From: Paraburkholderia bonniea
GTDB taxonomy: Bacteria > Pseudomonadota > Gammaproteobacteria > Burkholderiales > Burkholderiaceae
Direction of reading: 5' to 3'
Assembly (NCBI RefSeq): GCF_009455625.1
Contig: NZ_QPEQ01000001.1
Span: 1 to 64,000 of the forward strand
Length of the DNA: 64,000 nucleotides
Part shown: positions 1-10,806 of the stretch, piece after piece
How the letters are laid out: each line of letters begins with the position of its first letter
Position numbering within the stretch: position 1 is the first letter of the stretch
The notes under the pieces: generated by a model
Told to the model about the DNA's origin: nothing
What the model saw: the letters and a program-made list of their open reading frames with translations, nothing else
The model's database searches: none
Position numbers and translations under genes: made by a program

Positions 1-1533
1 ATGAACGATTTCTGGCAACACTGTTCCGCCTTGCTGGAGCGCGAGCTTACGCCCCAGCAGTACGTAACGTGGATCAAGCCGCTGGCACCGCTCGCCTTCG
101 ATGCCGCTGCAAATACGCTCAGCATTGGCGCTCCTAACCGCTTCAAGCTCGACTGGGTCAAAAGTCAGTTCGCCGGGCGCATTACCGATATGGCGCGCGA
201 TTTCTGGCATGCACCCGTTGAGGTTCAATTCGTGCTTGATCCCAAAGCCGGGCCGCGCGGCCCCAGCACTCCGGCTCCCGCACGCCCGGCCCCTACTCCG
301 GCGCAAGCGCGCCAGGCCGCAGGCGAAGCCGCACTTGATGCAGCGCTTGGCGCGGTTCAGTCAGCCCAAGCTGGACGCTTTCAGGACGGCGCGCAGAGCC
401 ATTCAGCCGATCTGGACTTGCCCAGCCTCGACGCCCACGAAGCCGCAGCGGCGCGCCGCACATGGCGTCCCGGCTCAGGCACCGGCAGCGGAGAGAACGA
501 CTCAATGTACGAGCGCTCCAAGCTGAATCCCGCACTGACCTTCGACAACTTCGTCACTGGTAAAGCTAATCAGCTGGCACGAGCAGCGGCTATCCAGGTG
601 GCCGACAACCCCGGCATCTCCTACAACCCGCTGTTCCTGTATGGCGGAGTCGGCTTGGGCAAAACCCACCTGATCCACGCCATTGGCAACCAGTTGCTGG
701 TAGACCGGGCCGGTGCCCGGATTCGCTATATCCACGCTGAACAATATGTGTCGGACGTCGTGAAAGCCTATCAACGCAAAGCCTTCGACGACTTCAAGCG
801 GTACTACCATTCGCTCGACCTGCTGCTGATCGACGATATCCAGTTTTTCTCTGGTAAATCCCGCACGCAGGAAGAGTTTTTCTATGCGTTCGAAGCACTG
901 GTGGCGAACAAGGCCCAGGTCATCATCACCAGCGATACCTACCCCAAAGAAATCTCTGGCATCGACGACCGGCTGATTTCGCGCTTCGATTCCGGCCTGA
1001 CCGTCGCCATCGAGCCGCCCGAACTTGAAATGCGCGTGGCCATCCTGATGCGCAAAGCGCAATCAGAAGGCGTGAACCTGTCCGAAGACGTCGCGTTTTT
1101 TGTCGCCAAGCATTTGCGCTCAAACGTGCGTGAGCTTGAAGGCGCGCTGCGCAAAATTCTGGCGTACTCAAAATTCCATGGCCGCGAGATCTCAATCGAG
1201 CTGACCAAAGAAGCGCTGAAAGATCTGCTAACCGTGCAAAACCGGCAGATTTCCGTAGAAAACATCCAGAAAACCGTCGCCGACTTCTACAGCATCAAAG
1301 TTGCCGACATGTATTCCAAAAAACGGCCAGCCAATATCGCCCGGCCGCGTCAGATTGCGATGTATCTGGCTAAAGAATTAACGCAAAAAAGCCTGCCTGA
1401 AATCGGCGAGCTATTTGGCGGACGCGATCACACCACCGTGCTGCACGCGGTACGCAAGATCGCCGACGAACGCAGCAAGGATGCCCAGCTCAACCACGAG
1501 CTACACGTGCTGGAGCAAACCCTCAAAGGCTGA
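1..1533 (+). CDS. dnaA: Chromosomal replication initiator protein DnaA
   Basis: This 510-residue protein binds DnaA boxes at oriC and opens the duplex to start replication. The order of domains is visible: an N-terminal domain I (residues 1-90), a Pro/Ala-rich variable linker (about 90-170), an AAA+ domain with Walker [10 protein letters not shown] and Walker [10 protein letters not shown], and a C-terminal DNA-binding domain with the signature [14 protein letters not shown]. The long linker explains why it exceeds the E. coli protein (467 residues). The gene starts at the first base of the window, so its promoter and the usual rpmH-dnaA origin region lie outside. dnaN and gyrB follow in the same direction, the standard order. 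Family assignment is certain. Confidence 0.99.
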   Translation: MNDFWQHCSALLERELTPQQYVTWIKPLAPLAFDAAANTLSIGAPNRFKLDWVKSQFAGRITDMARDFWHAPVEVQFVLDPKAGPRGPSTPAPARPAPTPAQARQAAGEAALDAALGAVQSAQAGRFQDGAQSHSADLDLPSLDAHEAAAARRTWRPGSGTGSGENDSMYERSKLNPALTFDNFVTGKANQLARAAAIQVADNPGISYNPLFLYGGVGLGKTHLIHAIGNQLLVDRAGARIRYIHAEQYVSDVVKAYQRKAFDDFKRYYHSLDLLLIDDIQFFSGKSRTQEEFFYAFEALVANKAQVIITSDTYPKEISGIDDRLISRFDSGLTVAIEPPELEMRVAILMRKAQSEGVNLSEDVAFFVAKHLRSNVRELEGALRKILAYSKFHGREISIELTKEALKDLLTVQNRQISVENIQKTVADFYSIKVADMYSKKRPANIARPRQIAMYLAKELTQKSLPEIGELFGGRDHTTVLHAVRKIADERSKDAQLNHELHVLEQTLKG

Positions 1534-1799
1534 GCGGGCGCATCGCCACCTGCCGGACTGTATATTTCGCCGCGCGCCCTCATTTCAGAGGAAGCGGTTT
1601 TATTTTGAGGCACAATACCGGTTTATCCGTCTGGCGGGCGTGAACGGGCTATATGGGCAAGCCGCATAAGCAGGCTGCATAAGCGGGCTTCACGTCATGA
1701 CTGGCGCGGCATAGCGTGGCGCTGGCGGGAGGCTTGGGCCACGCGCCATTATTTCTGCCGTGCAAGACGCACAGGCCGTCACATCAACGAAGGAATTTT
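1534..1799. other. dnaA-dnaN intergenic region
   Basis: The 266-bp gap holds no convincing gene and no exact DnaA box (TTATCCACA); the nearest string is TTATCCGTC near 1623. Two partly overlapping copies of a 16-bp sequence of the form GCYGCATAAGCRGGCT lie at 1661-1676 and 1674-1689. A ribosome site, AAGGA, precedes dnaN. Nothing else is recognisable. Confidence 0.6.
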
Positions 1800-2903
1800 A
1801 TGCAACTGGTCAAGACCGAACGCGATAACCTCCTCAGGCCGCTGCAAACCGTCAGCGGCATTGTCGAACGCCGCCATACGCTGCCGATCCTCGCCAATTT
1901 GCTGATTACCAAGAACGGCCCTGATGTGTCGTTCCTCTCCACCGATCTCGAACTTCAAATCACCACCCGCGCTGATTTCGGCGTGGGCGGCGAGACCATC
2001 GCCACCACCGTGGCTGCACGCAAGCTGCTCGATATTCTGCGTGCCATGCCCGATGGCCAGGTCACCCTGACATTGTCCGACAAGCGTTTGACGGTGCAAT
2101 CCGGTAAAAGCCGCTTCGCGCTGCAAACGCTAGCCGCCGACGAATTCCCGACTCTCGCCCAGGCCACCGAGTTCGGAGCCAGTCTCGCGGTACCGCAACG
2201 CACATTCCGCCAATTGCTCGGCATGGTTCATTTCGCCATGGCCCAGCAAGACATTCGCTATTACCTGAACGGCATGCTGCTCGTCGTAGACGGCGACCAG
2301 TTGATGGCCGTTGCCACCGACGGCCACCGCCTCGCGTTTTCGTCGATGAAAATTGAAGGCGCGTTTGCACGTCAGGAAGTCATCATCCCGCGCAAAACCA
2401 TCCTTGAATTACAACGCCTGCTGGAAGACATCGACGATCCATTAAACATCGACGTCGGTGCCACCCAAATCAAGTTCACCTTCGGTCAGGTCGAACTGGT
2501 GTCGAAGCTGGTCGAAGGCAAGTTCCCGGATTTCCAGCGGGTCATTCCGAAGTCGCACAAGAACATGTTCCTGATTGGCCGCGACGAATTGCAGCGCTCA
2601 CTCCAGCGTGCTGCGATTTTGACCTCCGACAAGTTCAAGGGCGTGCGCTGCATCGTCGAGCCAGGCCAGTTGAAAATCATGTCGACCAATGCGGATCAGG
2701 AAGAAGCCCAGGAAGAACTGGAGGTTGCCTATGACGGCGACAGCGTCGATATCGGGTTCAACGTCACGTATCTGCTCGACGTGCTGGCGAACCTGAAAGT
2801 CGACATGCTGCAAGTCAGCCTGGGCGACGCCAGTTCCAGCGCGCTCATTACCATTCCCGACAACGAAGAATTCAAATACGTTGTCATGCCAATGCGCATC
2901 TGA
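1800..2903 (+). CDS. dnaN: DNA polymerase III beta subunit (sliding clamp)
   Basis: A 367-residue beta clamp, the ring that tethers DNA polymerase III and many repair proteins to DNA. The N-terminus MQLVKTERDNLLRPLQ and the C-terminus ending VVMPMRI are typical of the family; the C-terminal MPMR segment lines the partner-binding groove. The ATG at 1800 was chosen over an upstream in-frame codon because it gives the family length and follows AAGGA at good spacing. It lies between dnaA and gyrB and ends just before a strong stem-loop. Confidence 0.98.
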   Translation: MQLVKTERDNLLRPLQTVSGIVERRHTLPILANLLITKNGPDVSFLSTDLELQITTRADFGVGGETIATTVAARKLLDILRAMPDGQVTLTLSDKRLTVQSGKSRFALQTLAADEFPTLAQATEFGASLAVPQRTFRQLLGMVHFAMAQQDIRYYLNGMLLVVDGDQLMAVATDGHRLAFSSMKIEGAFARQEVIIPRKTILELQRLLEDIDDPLNIDVGATQIKFTFGQVELVSKLVEGKFPDFQRVIPKSHKNMFLIGRDELQRSLQRAAILTSDKFKGVRCIVEPGQLKIMSTNADQEEAQEELEVAYDGDSVDIGFNVTYLLDVLANLKVDMLQVSLGDASSSALITIPDNEEFKYVVMPMRI

Positions 2904-2927
2904 CGCCATCGACACCACGAACACACC

Positions 2928-2956
2928 AAGGGGCACAGCGCCCCTTTGGCGTTTTT
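2928..2956 (+). terminator. Rho-independent terminator after dnaN
   Basis: A seven-base-pair stem AAGGGGC/GCCCCTT (2928-2934 with 2940-2946), extendable past a one-base bulge, with a five-base loop and the T-rich tail TTGGCGTTTTT. It would end the dnaA-dnaN transcript, so gyrB likely has its own promoter in 2957-3016. Confidence 0.75.
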
Positions 2957-2968
2957 ATGGCGTTTTGA

Positions 2969-5488
<2,520 letters not shown>

Positions 5489-5562
5489 GGGTTAAGGGTT
5501 GGTGTAGGGTGCCAGCATCATCAAAAAAACACCCCAACACCCCGCCCACCCGACAAAAACGC

Positions 5563-5592
5563 TCAAAAAAAATCCGGCCCAACGGCCGGATT
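5563..5592 (-). terminator. Rho-independent terminator for the exported protein gene
   Basis: A perfect nine-base-pair stem AATCCGGCC/GGCCGGATT (5571-5579 with 5584-5592) and a four-base loop. On the minus strand it runs straight into eight T residues (complement of 5563-5570). It fits the end of the gene at 5609-6091; there is no T tract on the plus strand, so gyrB is served less well. Confidence 0.85.
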
Positions 5593-5608
5593 CAAAACAA
5601 GAAAAAAC

Positions 5609-6091
5609 CTACCTCATTTTAGGCCGGTCGTACTGCACCGGCACCGTGACACTTGCACCGCTCAAACGGCTGGCAAGCACCGCGCGGGCCTTAACCGCGT
5701 CGGCAAAACTGCCAAAGCGCAGGCTGCTGATACGAGTGGTGGGGTTGTAGGTCGCGGCAGCAACGCGTGGCAGCGCTCCTGAATCAGCTACCGTCTTTAC
5801 CAAGTTCGGGTCGATTTGTCCGACCAGAACTTCGTTCGCATTACGTCCCACCACACCCCGGTCATTCACCACCCAGGTTTCATTGCTGCCATATCCACTC
5901 GCGCTTTTCGCAGCAATCGCTGGGGAAACGATCTGAAAACTTTCCTGGCCCAGTTGCACCGGAGCACCGCTAACGAAAGCTTTGCGTTCTGAGGCGCTGA
6001 GTTGCGTGCCTAGATCAAGAGGGGTAGCGGCGAACACCGGTGTCAGGCCAAGCGTCAGGCAGAGCGTGGCGACAAAACGGATGCAGGTCAT
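5609..6091 (-). CDS. Small exported protein, partner gene of the adjacent subtilase
   Basis: A 160-residue protein I do not recognise. It starts with a clear Sec signal peptide (MTCIRFVATLCLTLGLTPVFA, cleavage near residue 21), so it is periplasmic or secreted. The mature part has no cysteine, a Ser-rich middle, and a C-terminal half (about 115-150) with the spacing of a small alpha/beta module. The start follows AGGAAA. It lies only 25 bp downstream of the S8 protease gene and shares its terminator, so the two are probably co-transcribed. A role as folding helper, inhibitor or cofactor of the protease is possible, but that is inference from position only. Confidence 0.8.
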   Translation of the reverse strand: MTCIRFVATLCLTLGLTPVFAATPLDLGTQLSASERKAFVSGAPVQLGQESFQIVSPAIAAKSASGYGSNETWVVNDRGVVGRNANEVLVGQIDPNLVKTVADSGALPRVAAATYNPTTRISSLRFGSFADAVKARAVLASRLSGASVTVPVQYDRPKMR

Positions 6092-6116
6092 AACGGTTTC
6101 CTAAATGTTTGCATGT

Positions 6117-8237
6117 TTAAACGCGGCCCAGGATACGGTATTCCACAGTCAGTGGACTAGCCGCAGATGGAGTGGCGAGGCAAGCGCCAGCAGCGCTGGC
6201 GATCGGAGTGCCACTGACGAGGAACACTTCCCAAGTGCCTGCCTTAGCTTCGCCAAAAAAGGCGTAGCTGGATAAACCATATTGTTTGGCCAGCCTGTCG
6301 CCAGTTTTGTAATAGATGTTGTAGGGCACCGAGAGTGCCGACACCGTACCGGCGGGGGATTTAACGAATACACCTACGCTGCCCACACACAGCGGGCCCG
6401 ACAGGCGCAACTGCAGTGCATCCACCTGGCCTGCACCACTAACGTTGATCGTGCCAAGACGGGTGACCCGGCCGTAATTCAACGAGGTAACAGGAGGAAA
6501 TGCATTGCTGAAAGCGGGAATATTCAAAGCTGCACTGCGGTAGCTAGTGTAGTTTTTGGCCATGGTCACAGCTGCTGCTGCATCGGCCAAGCCAAAGCCG
6601 TAGGCGTTGGAATAAGCGTATCCAGCACCATTGGTCTGCCAGCCATATTCCACGCGAGCAGTGGTGGTGCCATCCATCAAATCAGCACTGCCGCCTACTT
6701 TGGTGCTGGTGAAAGTGCCGCTAGTCAGATCTAGCAGCATATTGCGGTTGCTCCGCTCACCGTAGGTGGGGTCAATCTTTCTGGCCGTGGCACGCAAAAT
6801 CTCACGCACATCGCGCCACGTGAGTTTCGGGTTGGCTGACAGCATCAGGGACACCACGCCGCTGATCGTGGGCGTGGCCGCAGAAGTGCCATTCAGCATG
6901 CTGTAGTCACAATTGGCATTTTCTTTCTTGCCATCACGGACGGTCACGCCTCGGCGGAAATCAATGAACGATGCGCTGAGCGAACTCGTATTTTCGCTAG
7001 AGCCACGGCTGCAGCCCACCAGGTCGGTGCTGAAAATCGTGGGACCTGTGCCACTCTGGCCATGGCTTCCACCGTTGGCGAATTCCCCGCCCAGGCCAGT
7101 AATCCAGTTCACCGAGCCAACACTGGAATAGCTGGATTTCATGCCATTCGCGTTGGCTGCGGCCACACTGATCACGTTCGATTCCAGCGTCTCGGTGTCG
7201 TGAGCCGGATTTTCGCAACTCAATGCCCCCTGGACGCCGGCCGGACAATCGCGGCGCGTCGAGGCCTCGCTATTAAATTCGTTGCCTGCAGCCTTGAGAT
7301 ACACCAGACCCTTGCCGCCACGCAGATTGGGGAACGCACGGATAGCGGTTTGTTCGGCTGAAGCCGAATCGGTTTCGAAACTAGGCGGGCTGTAGGGATT
7401 AACGCCATAAGAGGCATTGATCAAGTCGGCGGAGCTGGACCAGGGCGCGCCGCCATAGGCTTCCGTCGTGGTGGGGGAACTGTACGTAAAAAAGTTGGTG
7501 CCCCCCAGAATCACTCTCGGTGCAATCCCCATGACTCCTTTACCGTTTTGTGCCGCGCCGATGATGCCCGCTACGCCCGTGCCATGGGCAATGTCATCGG
7601 GAGCAATAAGGTAGGTCATCGCGGCATCCACATTGGCCGCCAGATCTTCGTGATTAACGTCGATACCGGAGTCCAGCACCAGTGCGCGCACGTTTTGACC
7701 TTTGATCCCGGCCAGGTGCGCAGGCTCGACATTCAAGTCACTGCCACCCTTAGCCGTGGAAAACGCACTAAAAAAACTCTCGATCAGTTTGAGTGCCCAT
7801 TGATAGGTATAGAGCGGCTCGGTACTGCCCGTTTTACAGGCATAGGCCACATCCACCCCTGTTTCAGCACAAGCAACTGGAACGGGTGGAGGAACCGGAT
7901 CCGGTGGGACAGGATCGGGTGGAACTGGATCCGGTGGGACAGGATCAGGCGGAACCGGCTTCGGTGGAACGGGATCCGGTGGCACCGGCTTCGGCGGAAC
8001 AGGATCAGGTGGAACCGGCTTCGGTGGAACGGGATCGGGTGGCACCGGCTTCGGTGGAACGGGATCCGGTGGCACCGGTTTCGGCGGAACAGGCTTCGGT
8101 GGCACCGGCTTCGGCGGAACGGGCTTCGGAGCAGGGTTGGGTTGTGGCGCAGCGTCACTGCTATCGCCACCACCGCCGCCGCAGCCGGCCAGAATGACCA
8201 GTGCCATCACCCCAAAAATTCTAGAAACTTTACGCAT
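6117..8237 (-). CDS. S8 subtilase lipoprotein with Lys/Asp-Pro repeats and P-domain-like C-terminus
   Basis: A 706-residue secreted serine protease. Residues 1-19 form a lipoprotein signal with lipobox LAGC (Cys19), followed by a Gly stretch and 16 five-residue repeats, K/D-PVPP (38-117), which look like a rigid spacer from the outer membrane. The catalytic domain carries Asp189 (LDSGID), His218 (HGTGVAG), the oxyanion Asn in KAAGNE, and Ser in NGTSAATP. The last ~120 residues, with AFFGEAKAGTWEV, resemble the proprotein-convertase P domain. No separate propeptide is obvious. AGGATG precedes the ATG. The small exported protein gene follows. The substrate cannot be read from sequence. Confidence 0.93.
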   Translation of the reverse strand: MRKVSRIFGVMALVILAGCGGGGGDSSDAAPQPNPAPKPVPPKPVPPKPVPPKPVPPDPVPPKPVPPDPVPPKPVPPDPVPPKPVPPDPVPPKPVPPDPVPPDPVPPDPVPPDPVPPPVPVACAETGVDVAYACKTGSTEPLYTYQWALKLIESFFSAFSTAKGGSDLNVEPAHLAGIKGQNVRALVLDSGIDVNHEDLAANVDAAMTYLIAPDDIAHGTGVAGIIGAAQNGKGVMGIAPRVILGGTNFFTYSSPTTTEAYGGAPWSSSADLINASYGVNPYSPPSFETDSASAEQTAIRAFPNLRGGKGLVYLKAAGNEFNSEASTRRDCPAGVQGALSCENPAHDTETLESNVISVAAANANGMKSSYSSVGSVNWITGLGGEFANGGSHGQSGTGPTIFSTDLVGCSRGSSENTSSLSASFIDFRRGVTVRDGKKENANCDYSMLNGTSAATPTISGVVSLMLSANPKLTWRDVREILRATARKIDPTYGERSNRNMLLDLTSGTFTSTKVGGSADLMDGTTTARVEYGWQTNGAGYAYSNAYGFGLADAAAAVTMAKNYTSYRSAALNIPAFSNAFPPVTSLNYGRVTRLGTINVSGAGQVDALQLRLSGPLCVGSVGVFVKSPAGTVSALSVPYNIYYKTGDRLAKQYGLSSYAFFGEAKAGTWEVFLVSGTPIASAAGACLATPSAASPLTVEYRILGRV
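7887..8126 (-). repeat. 16 x 15-bp coding tandem repeat (K/D-PVPP)
   Basis: Sixteen in-frame 15-bp units encode K/D-PVPP. Read from the N-terminus the first residue of the units runs K K K K, then D K D K D K D K alternating, then D D D D. The alternating block gives a 30-bp higher-order repeat at DNA level. Such repeats can change copy number by slippage without shifting frame. Confidence 0.95.
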
Positions 8238-8922
8238 ACAACATCCTAAAAAAACGGTCGCGCCAAGAAACCCGAAAAATCAGGGGCGCGATATTGAAGC
8301 TCATTAATTTTCAACGATGGCTGAGGCTCAGCCTATCCAGGCACAGAGCCCGGCAGAAACACTGGCCGTATTGCGGAGAACATCGCGCTTTATCGAGAAA
8401 GGCCGCTGATTTAACTAGTTCGCCAATAGTTTTCGATCGGGCTTTCAGCCTCATCAACGAATCATGAATGCGGCATCAGCTCTTGCCAGCAAAGCGCTAA
8501 AACGGAAATAACCGGCAATCAGCGGGAGAAAAACAAATCCAGTCCAACAATATAATGAGATAAAAACCGATTGAAATTTAACCGCGAAACATTATCACGA
8601 TTCCATAGCCATATCCGTGAAAATTATCAAATTTTCCTCAATTAATTTTGATATTCGTCTATCTTTTAATAAATCGTTATTTTCAACATATCTTGATATT
8701 TATTCGGCGACCCAATATTTCAATACGGCATTATCTTTTAATTATTTTTGATATTAATGTGCTGCTACCGCATTCACATCGCGTTACAACCGCCGCAGCG
8801 GCCTAACATCTTTTGCCTCGACAGCGGCAGAGCAGCCTCATAGATTAGATCTCACGGCCCAGCCGCGAGAAGCAGCAGACCGGGCCGGATCACAGACACC
8901 TCAACCACGCAGGCGAGCCTTC
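8238..8922. other. 685-bp AT-rich intergenic region
   Basis: No gene is supported here. The part from about 8530 to 8760 is strikingly AT-rich compared with the GC-rich surroundings. It holds three copies of TTGATATT (8648-8655, 8693-8700, 8748-8755) and two of ATCTTTTAAT (8661-8670, 8733-8742); the two motifs are in opposite order at the two ends. It probably contains the protease promoter on the minus strand, and may be bound by a nucleoid silencer such as an H-NS-like protein (inference). Confidence 0.7.
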
Positions 8923-9273
8923 GTGAATCAAGCATCGCTGAGAATGAAGTTCTGGCTGGCGAGCGCGCTCATCGCAGCACTGCTGCCACTCGCCCATGGC
9001 CAGTGGCCACGGCCGCCCCGCGCTGACAGCGGGCTCTGGAACAACCCTTCGCGCACGGTTATCACTGGCTTTAGACCCGTCATCGCAGAACGCACTCCAG
9101 CCCACGAACACCCCACTAACGAGCTGCCACGAGTCCGCACCAACACCATCCGTCATGACGTGACGCGCTACAACAACGAACGCGGCCGGGGAAACAACCC
9201 GCAATCGGCTACCGAGGCTGTGCCGCATACGCGTGATCGCCCTCCCGCCCCGCCTCCTTATCGTCAGCATTAG
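8923..9273 (+). CDS. Small secreted Pro/Arg-rich hypothetical protein
   Basis: A 116-residue protein I do not recognise. It has a good Sec signal (KFWLASALIAALLPLAHG, residues 9-26) and then a hydrophilic chain rich in Pro, Arg and Asn, without cysteine or known motif, ending PPAPPPYRQH. The GTG at 8923 was chosen because AGGCGAG lies six bases upstream; the ATG at 8944 (109 residues) would also leave an intact signal peptide but has no ribosome site. It is isolated between the AT-rich gap and the porin. Its stop codon is part of a 10-bp tandem repeat. The signal peptide is the main reason to call it real. Confidence 0.6.
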   Translation: MNQASLRMKFWLASALIAALLPLAHGQWPRPPRADSGLWNNPSRTVITGFRPVIAERTPAHEHPTNELPRVRTNTIRHDVTRYNNERGRGNNPQSATEAVPHTRDRPPAPPPYRQH

Positions 9274-9316
9274 CCCGCATTAGCCCGCATTAGCCAGCAT
9301 TAGCCAGCATTAGCCA
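9267..9316 (+). repeat. Five tandem 10-bp repeats at a stop codon
   Basis: GCATTAGCC(C/A) occurs five times in a row. The first unit contains the last codon and TAG stop of the small secreted protein. Because the unit is 10 bp, the TAG appears in each of the three forward frames in turn, so the array stops translation in every frame. Confidence 0.95.
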
Positions 9317-9614
9317 GCCATGGCCGTTCCCGGCCTGAAGCACGTGCGCGAAACCCCTCTGCCATTCCAGCGCCTCTAGCATCAATCCCCCCAGCAAATC
9401 GCCGCCCATCGTTATACCGGTCATAAGCTGCACTATTTTTTCCCGGAAAAATGGTCCGTAAAGATTGCCCCCTGTGGCAATGGCGATGGCAATAACGATG
9501 ACCGTGCTCGCACTCACGCAAGCCAAAGCAGCCACCAAGGTGTCCCCCCAATTACGGCGTCACAACGACGCACACGACGCACACACTGTGTCAAAAAACA
9601 GAACAGGAGACTGT
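9274..9614. other. Intergenic region before the porin gene
   Basis: Apart from the tandem repeat, this 341-bp gap shows a small AT palindrome near 9435-9452 (ATTTTT..AAAAAT) and, just before the porin, the ribosome site AGGAGA. It is likely the porin promoter region; I cannot place the -35 and -10 boxes with confidence. Confidence 0.5.
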
Positions 9615-10694
9615 ATGAAAGTCCCATGCTGCGGCGCGCTCCAGGCCGCTCTCAAGGTCTGCGCTGTCGCTAGCCTGCTGGCAGGCGTCTCGCCAGGATT
9701 CGCGCAATCGAGCGTCCAGCTTTATGGCCTGGTGGACGAATGGGCTGGCGCGGAAAAACTGCCTGGCAGCGAGCGCGCATGGCAAGTATCTGGCGGTGGC
9801 ATGTCCACTTCGTTCTGGGGCCTGAAGGGCACGGAAGATCTGGGCGGAAGCTATAAAGCGGTATTCGCGCTGGAGAGTTTTTTCCGTGCAGAAAGCGGCC
9901 AGTACGGGCGCTTCACTGGCGATACCTTTTTTGCCCGCAACGCTTACGTCGGGATTGATTCGCCCTATGGCCGCCTGATCGCTGGCCGTCTGACCACCGA
10001 GCTCTTTCTCTCAACCATTCTCTTCAATCCGTTCGGCGACTCTTATACCTTTTCGCCGATGGTCTATCACACGTATCTTGGGCTCGGCACTTTTCAGCCC
10101 TACATCACGGATCAGGGCTCGGTGGGTGATTCTGGCTGGAGCAACGCGGTGCAATACTCCTCGCCCGGTTTCAATGGCTTGAACCTCAATGCGATGTACG
10201 CAATGGGCAACTCAGCCGGACAAAACAGTGCGAAAAAATGGAGCGCGCAATTGAATTACGCCCGAGGGGCATTCGCGGCTACCGGGGTGTTTCAGTACCT
10301 GAATTTCAACAGCACGCCCGGCGACCTGACAGGGCTCGTCACCGGCCTGAAAAGCCAGAGCATCGCGCAACTCGGTATGACCTACGATCTGGCCTTCGTG
10401 AAGCTGTACGGCCAGTACATGTACACAAAAAACGATCAGGCAGAGCAAGGTAGCTGGCATGTCAACACTGCCCAGGGCGGGGTCGCCATCCCTGCCGGGC
10501 CAGGCAAAGTGCTGGCGTCCTACGCCTGGTCGCGTGATGGCGGCGGGCTCGACCAGACCCGTCAAACCTGGGCTATCAGCTACGACTATTCGCTATCGCC
10601 GCGCACCGATATCTACGCGGGTTATCTGAACGACCATCTCAGCGGTCAATCGAACGGCAACACCTTCGGCGCCGGCATCCGCTCCCGCTTCTGA
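9615..10694 (+). CDS. Gram-negative porin (Burkholderia-type trimeric porin)
   Basis: A 359-residue outer-membrane beta-barrel porin for passive uptake of small hydrophilic solutes. Residues 1-30 form a signal peptide, and the mature protein starts QSSVQLYGLVDEWAG, the standard first strand of this family. GTEDLGGSYKAVFALESFF and the C-terminal GAGIRSRF ending in Phe (outer-membrane insertion signal) are also typical. The ATG at 9615 follows AGGAGA; an upstream in-frame codon would spoil the signal peptide. It is monocistronic. The family has many paralogues per genome, so substrate preference is unknown. Confidence 0.95.
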   Translation: MKVPCCGALQAALKVCAVASLLAGVSPGFAQSSVQLYGLVDEWAGAEKLPGSERAWQVSGGGMSTSFWGLKGTEDLGGSYKAVFALESFFRAESGQYGRFTGDTFFARNAYVGIDSPYGRLIAGRLTTELFLSTILFNPFGDSYTFSPMVYHTYLGLGTFQPYITDQGSVGDSGWSNAVQYSSPGFNGLNLNAMYAMGNSAGQNSAKKWSAQLNYARGAFAATGVFQYLNFNSTPGDLTGLVTGLKSQSIAQLGMTYDLAFVKLYGQYMYTKNDQAEQGSWHVNTAQGGVAIPAGPGKVLASYAWSRDGGGLDQTRQTWAISYDYSLSPRTDIYAGYLNDHLSGQSNGNTFGAGIRSRF

Positions 10695-10732
10695 ACCCCA
10701 GCGCGCACTTGCTGCGCCCAATCATGCCGTGC

Positions 10733-10776
10733 AAAAAATTGCCGCGCGTGGCCCGGAAAGAGCCACGCGCGGCAAT
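10733..10776 (-). terminator. Strong stem-loop terminator between porin and cytochrome c
   Basis: A perfect 15-bp inverted repeat (10738-10752 with 10762-10776, arms starting ATTGCCGCGCG) with a nine-base loop. On the minus strand it is followed by six T residues (complement of 10733-10738), so it ends the molybdenum-hydroxylase operon. The same stem could also stop the porin transcript from the other side, though without a T tract. Confidence 0.85.
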
Positions 10777-10806
10777 CAGTGCCATGTCAGCGCACCCTGC
10801 AGCTAA

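Noticed and set aside
1534..1799. oriC between dnaA and dnaN
   Set aside because: No DnaA boxes or AT-rich unwinding element are visible; in this group the origin is normally upstream of dnaA, outside the window.
7887..8126. CRISPR array
   Set aside because: The repeat is in frame, has no spacers, and encodes a Pro-rich linker.
7548..8249. Open frames antisense to the Pro repeat of the subtilase
   Set aside because: Their Arg/Trp/Asn repeats are only the reverse reading of the K/D-PVPP units; the lipobox and catalytic triad prove the other strand.
9290..9551. Minus-strand frames of about 82 codons with a hydrophobic segment before the porin
   Set aside because: They run through the tandem repeat and the presumed porin promoter, have no ribosome site, and match no family I know.
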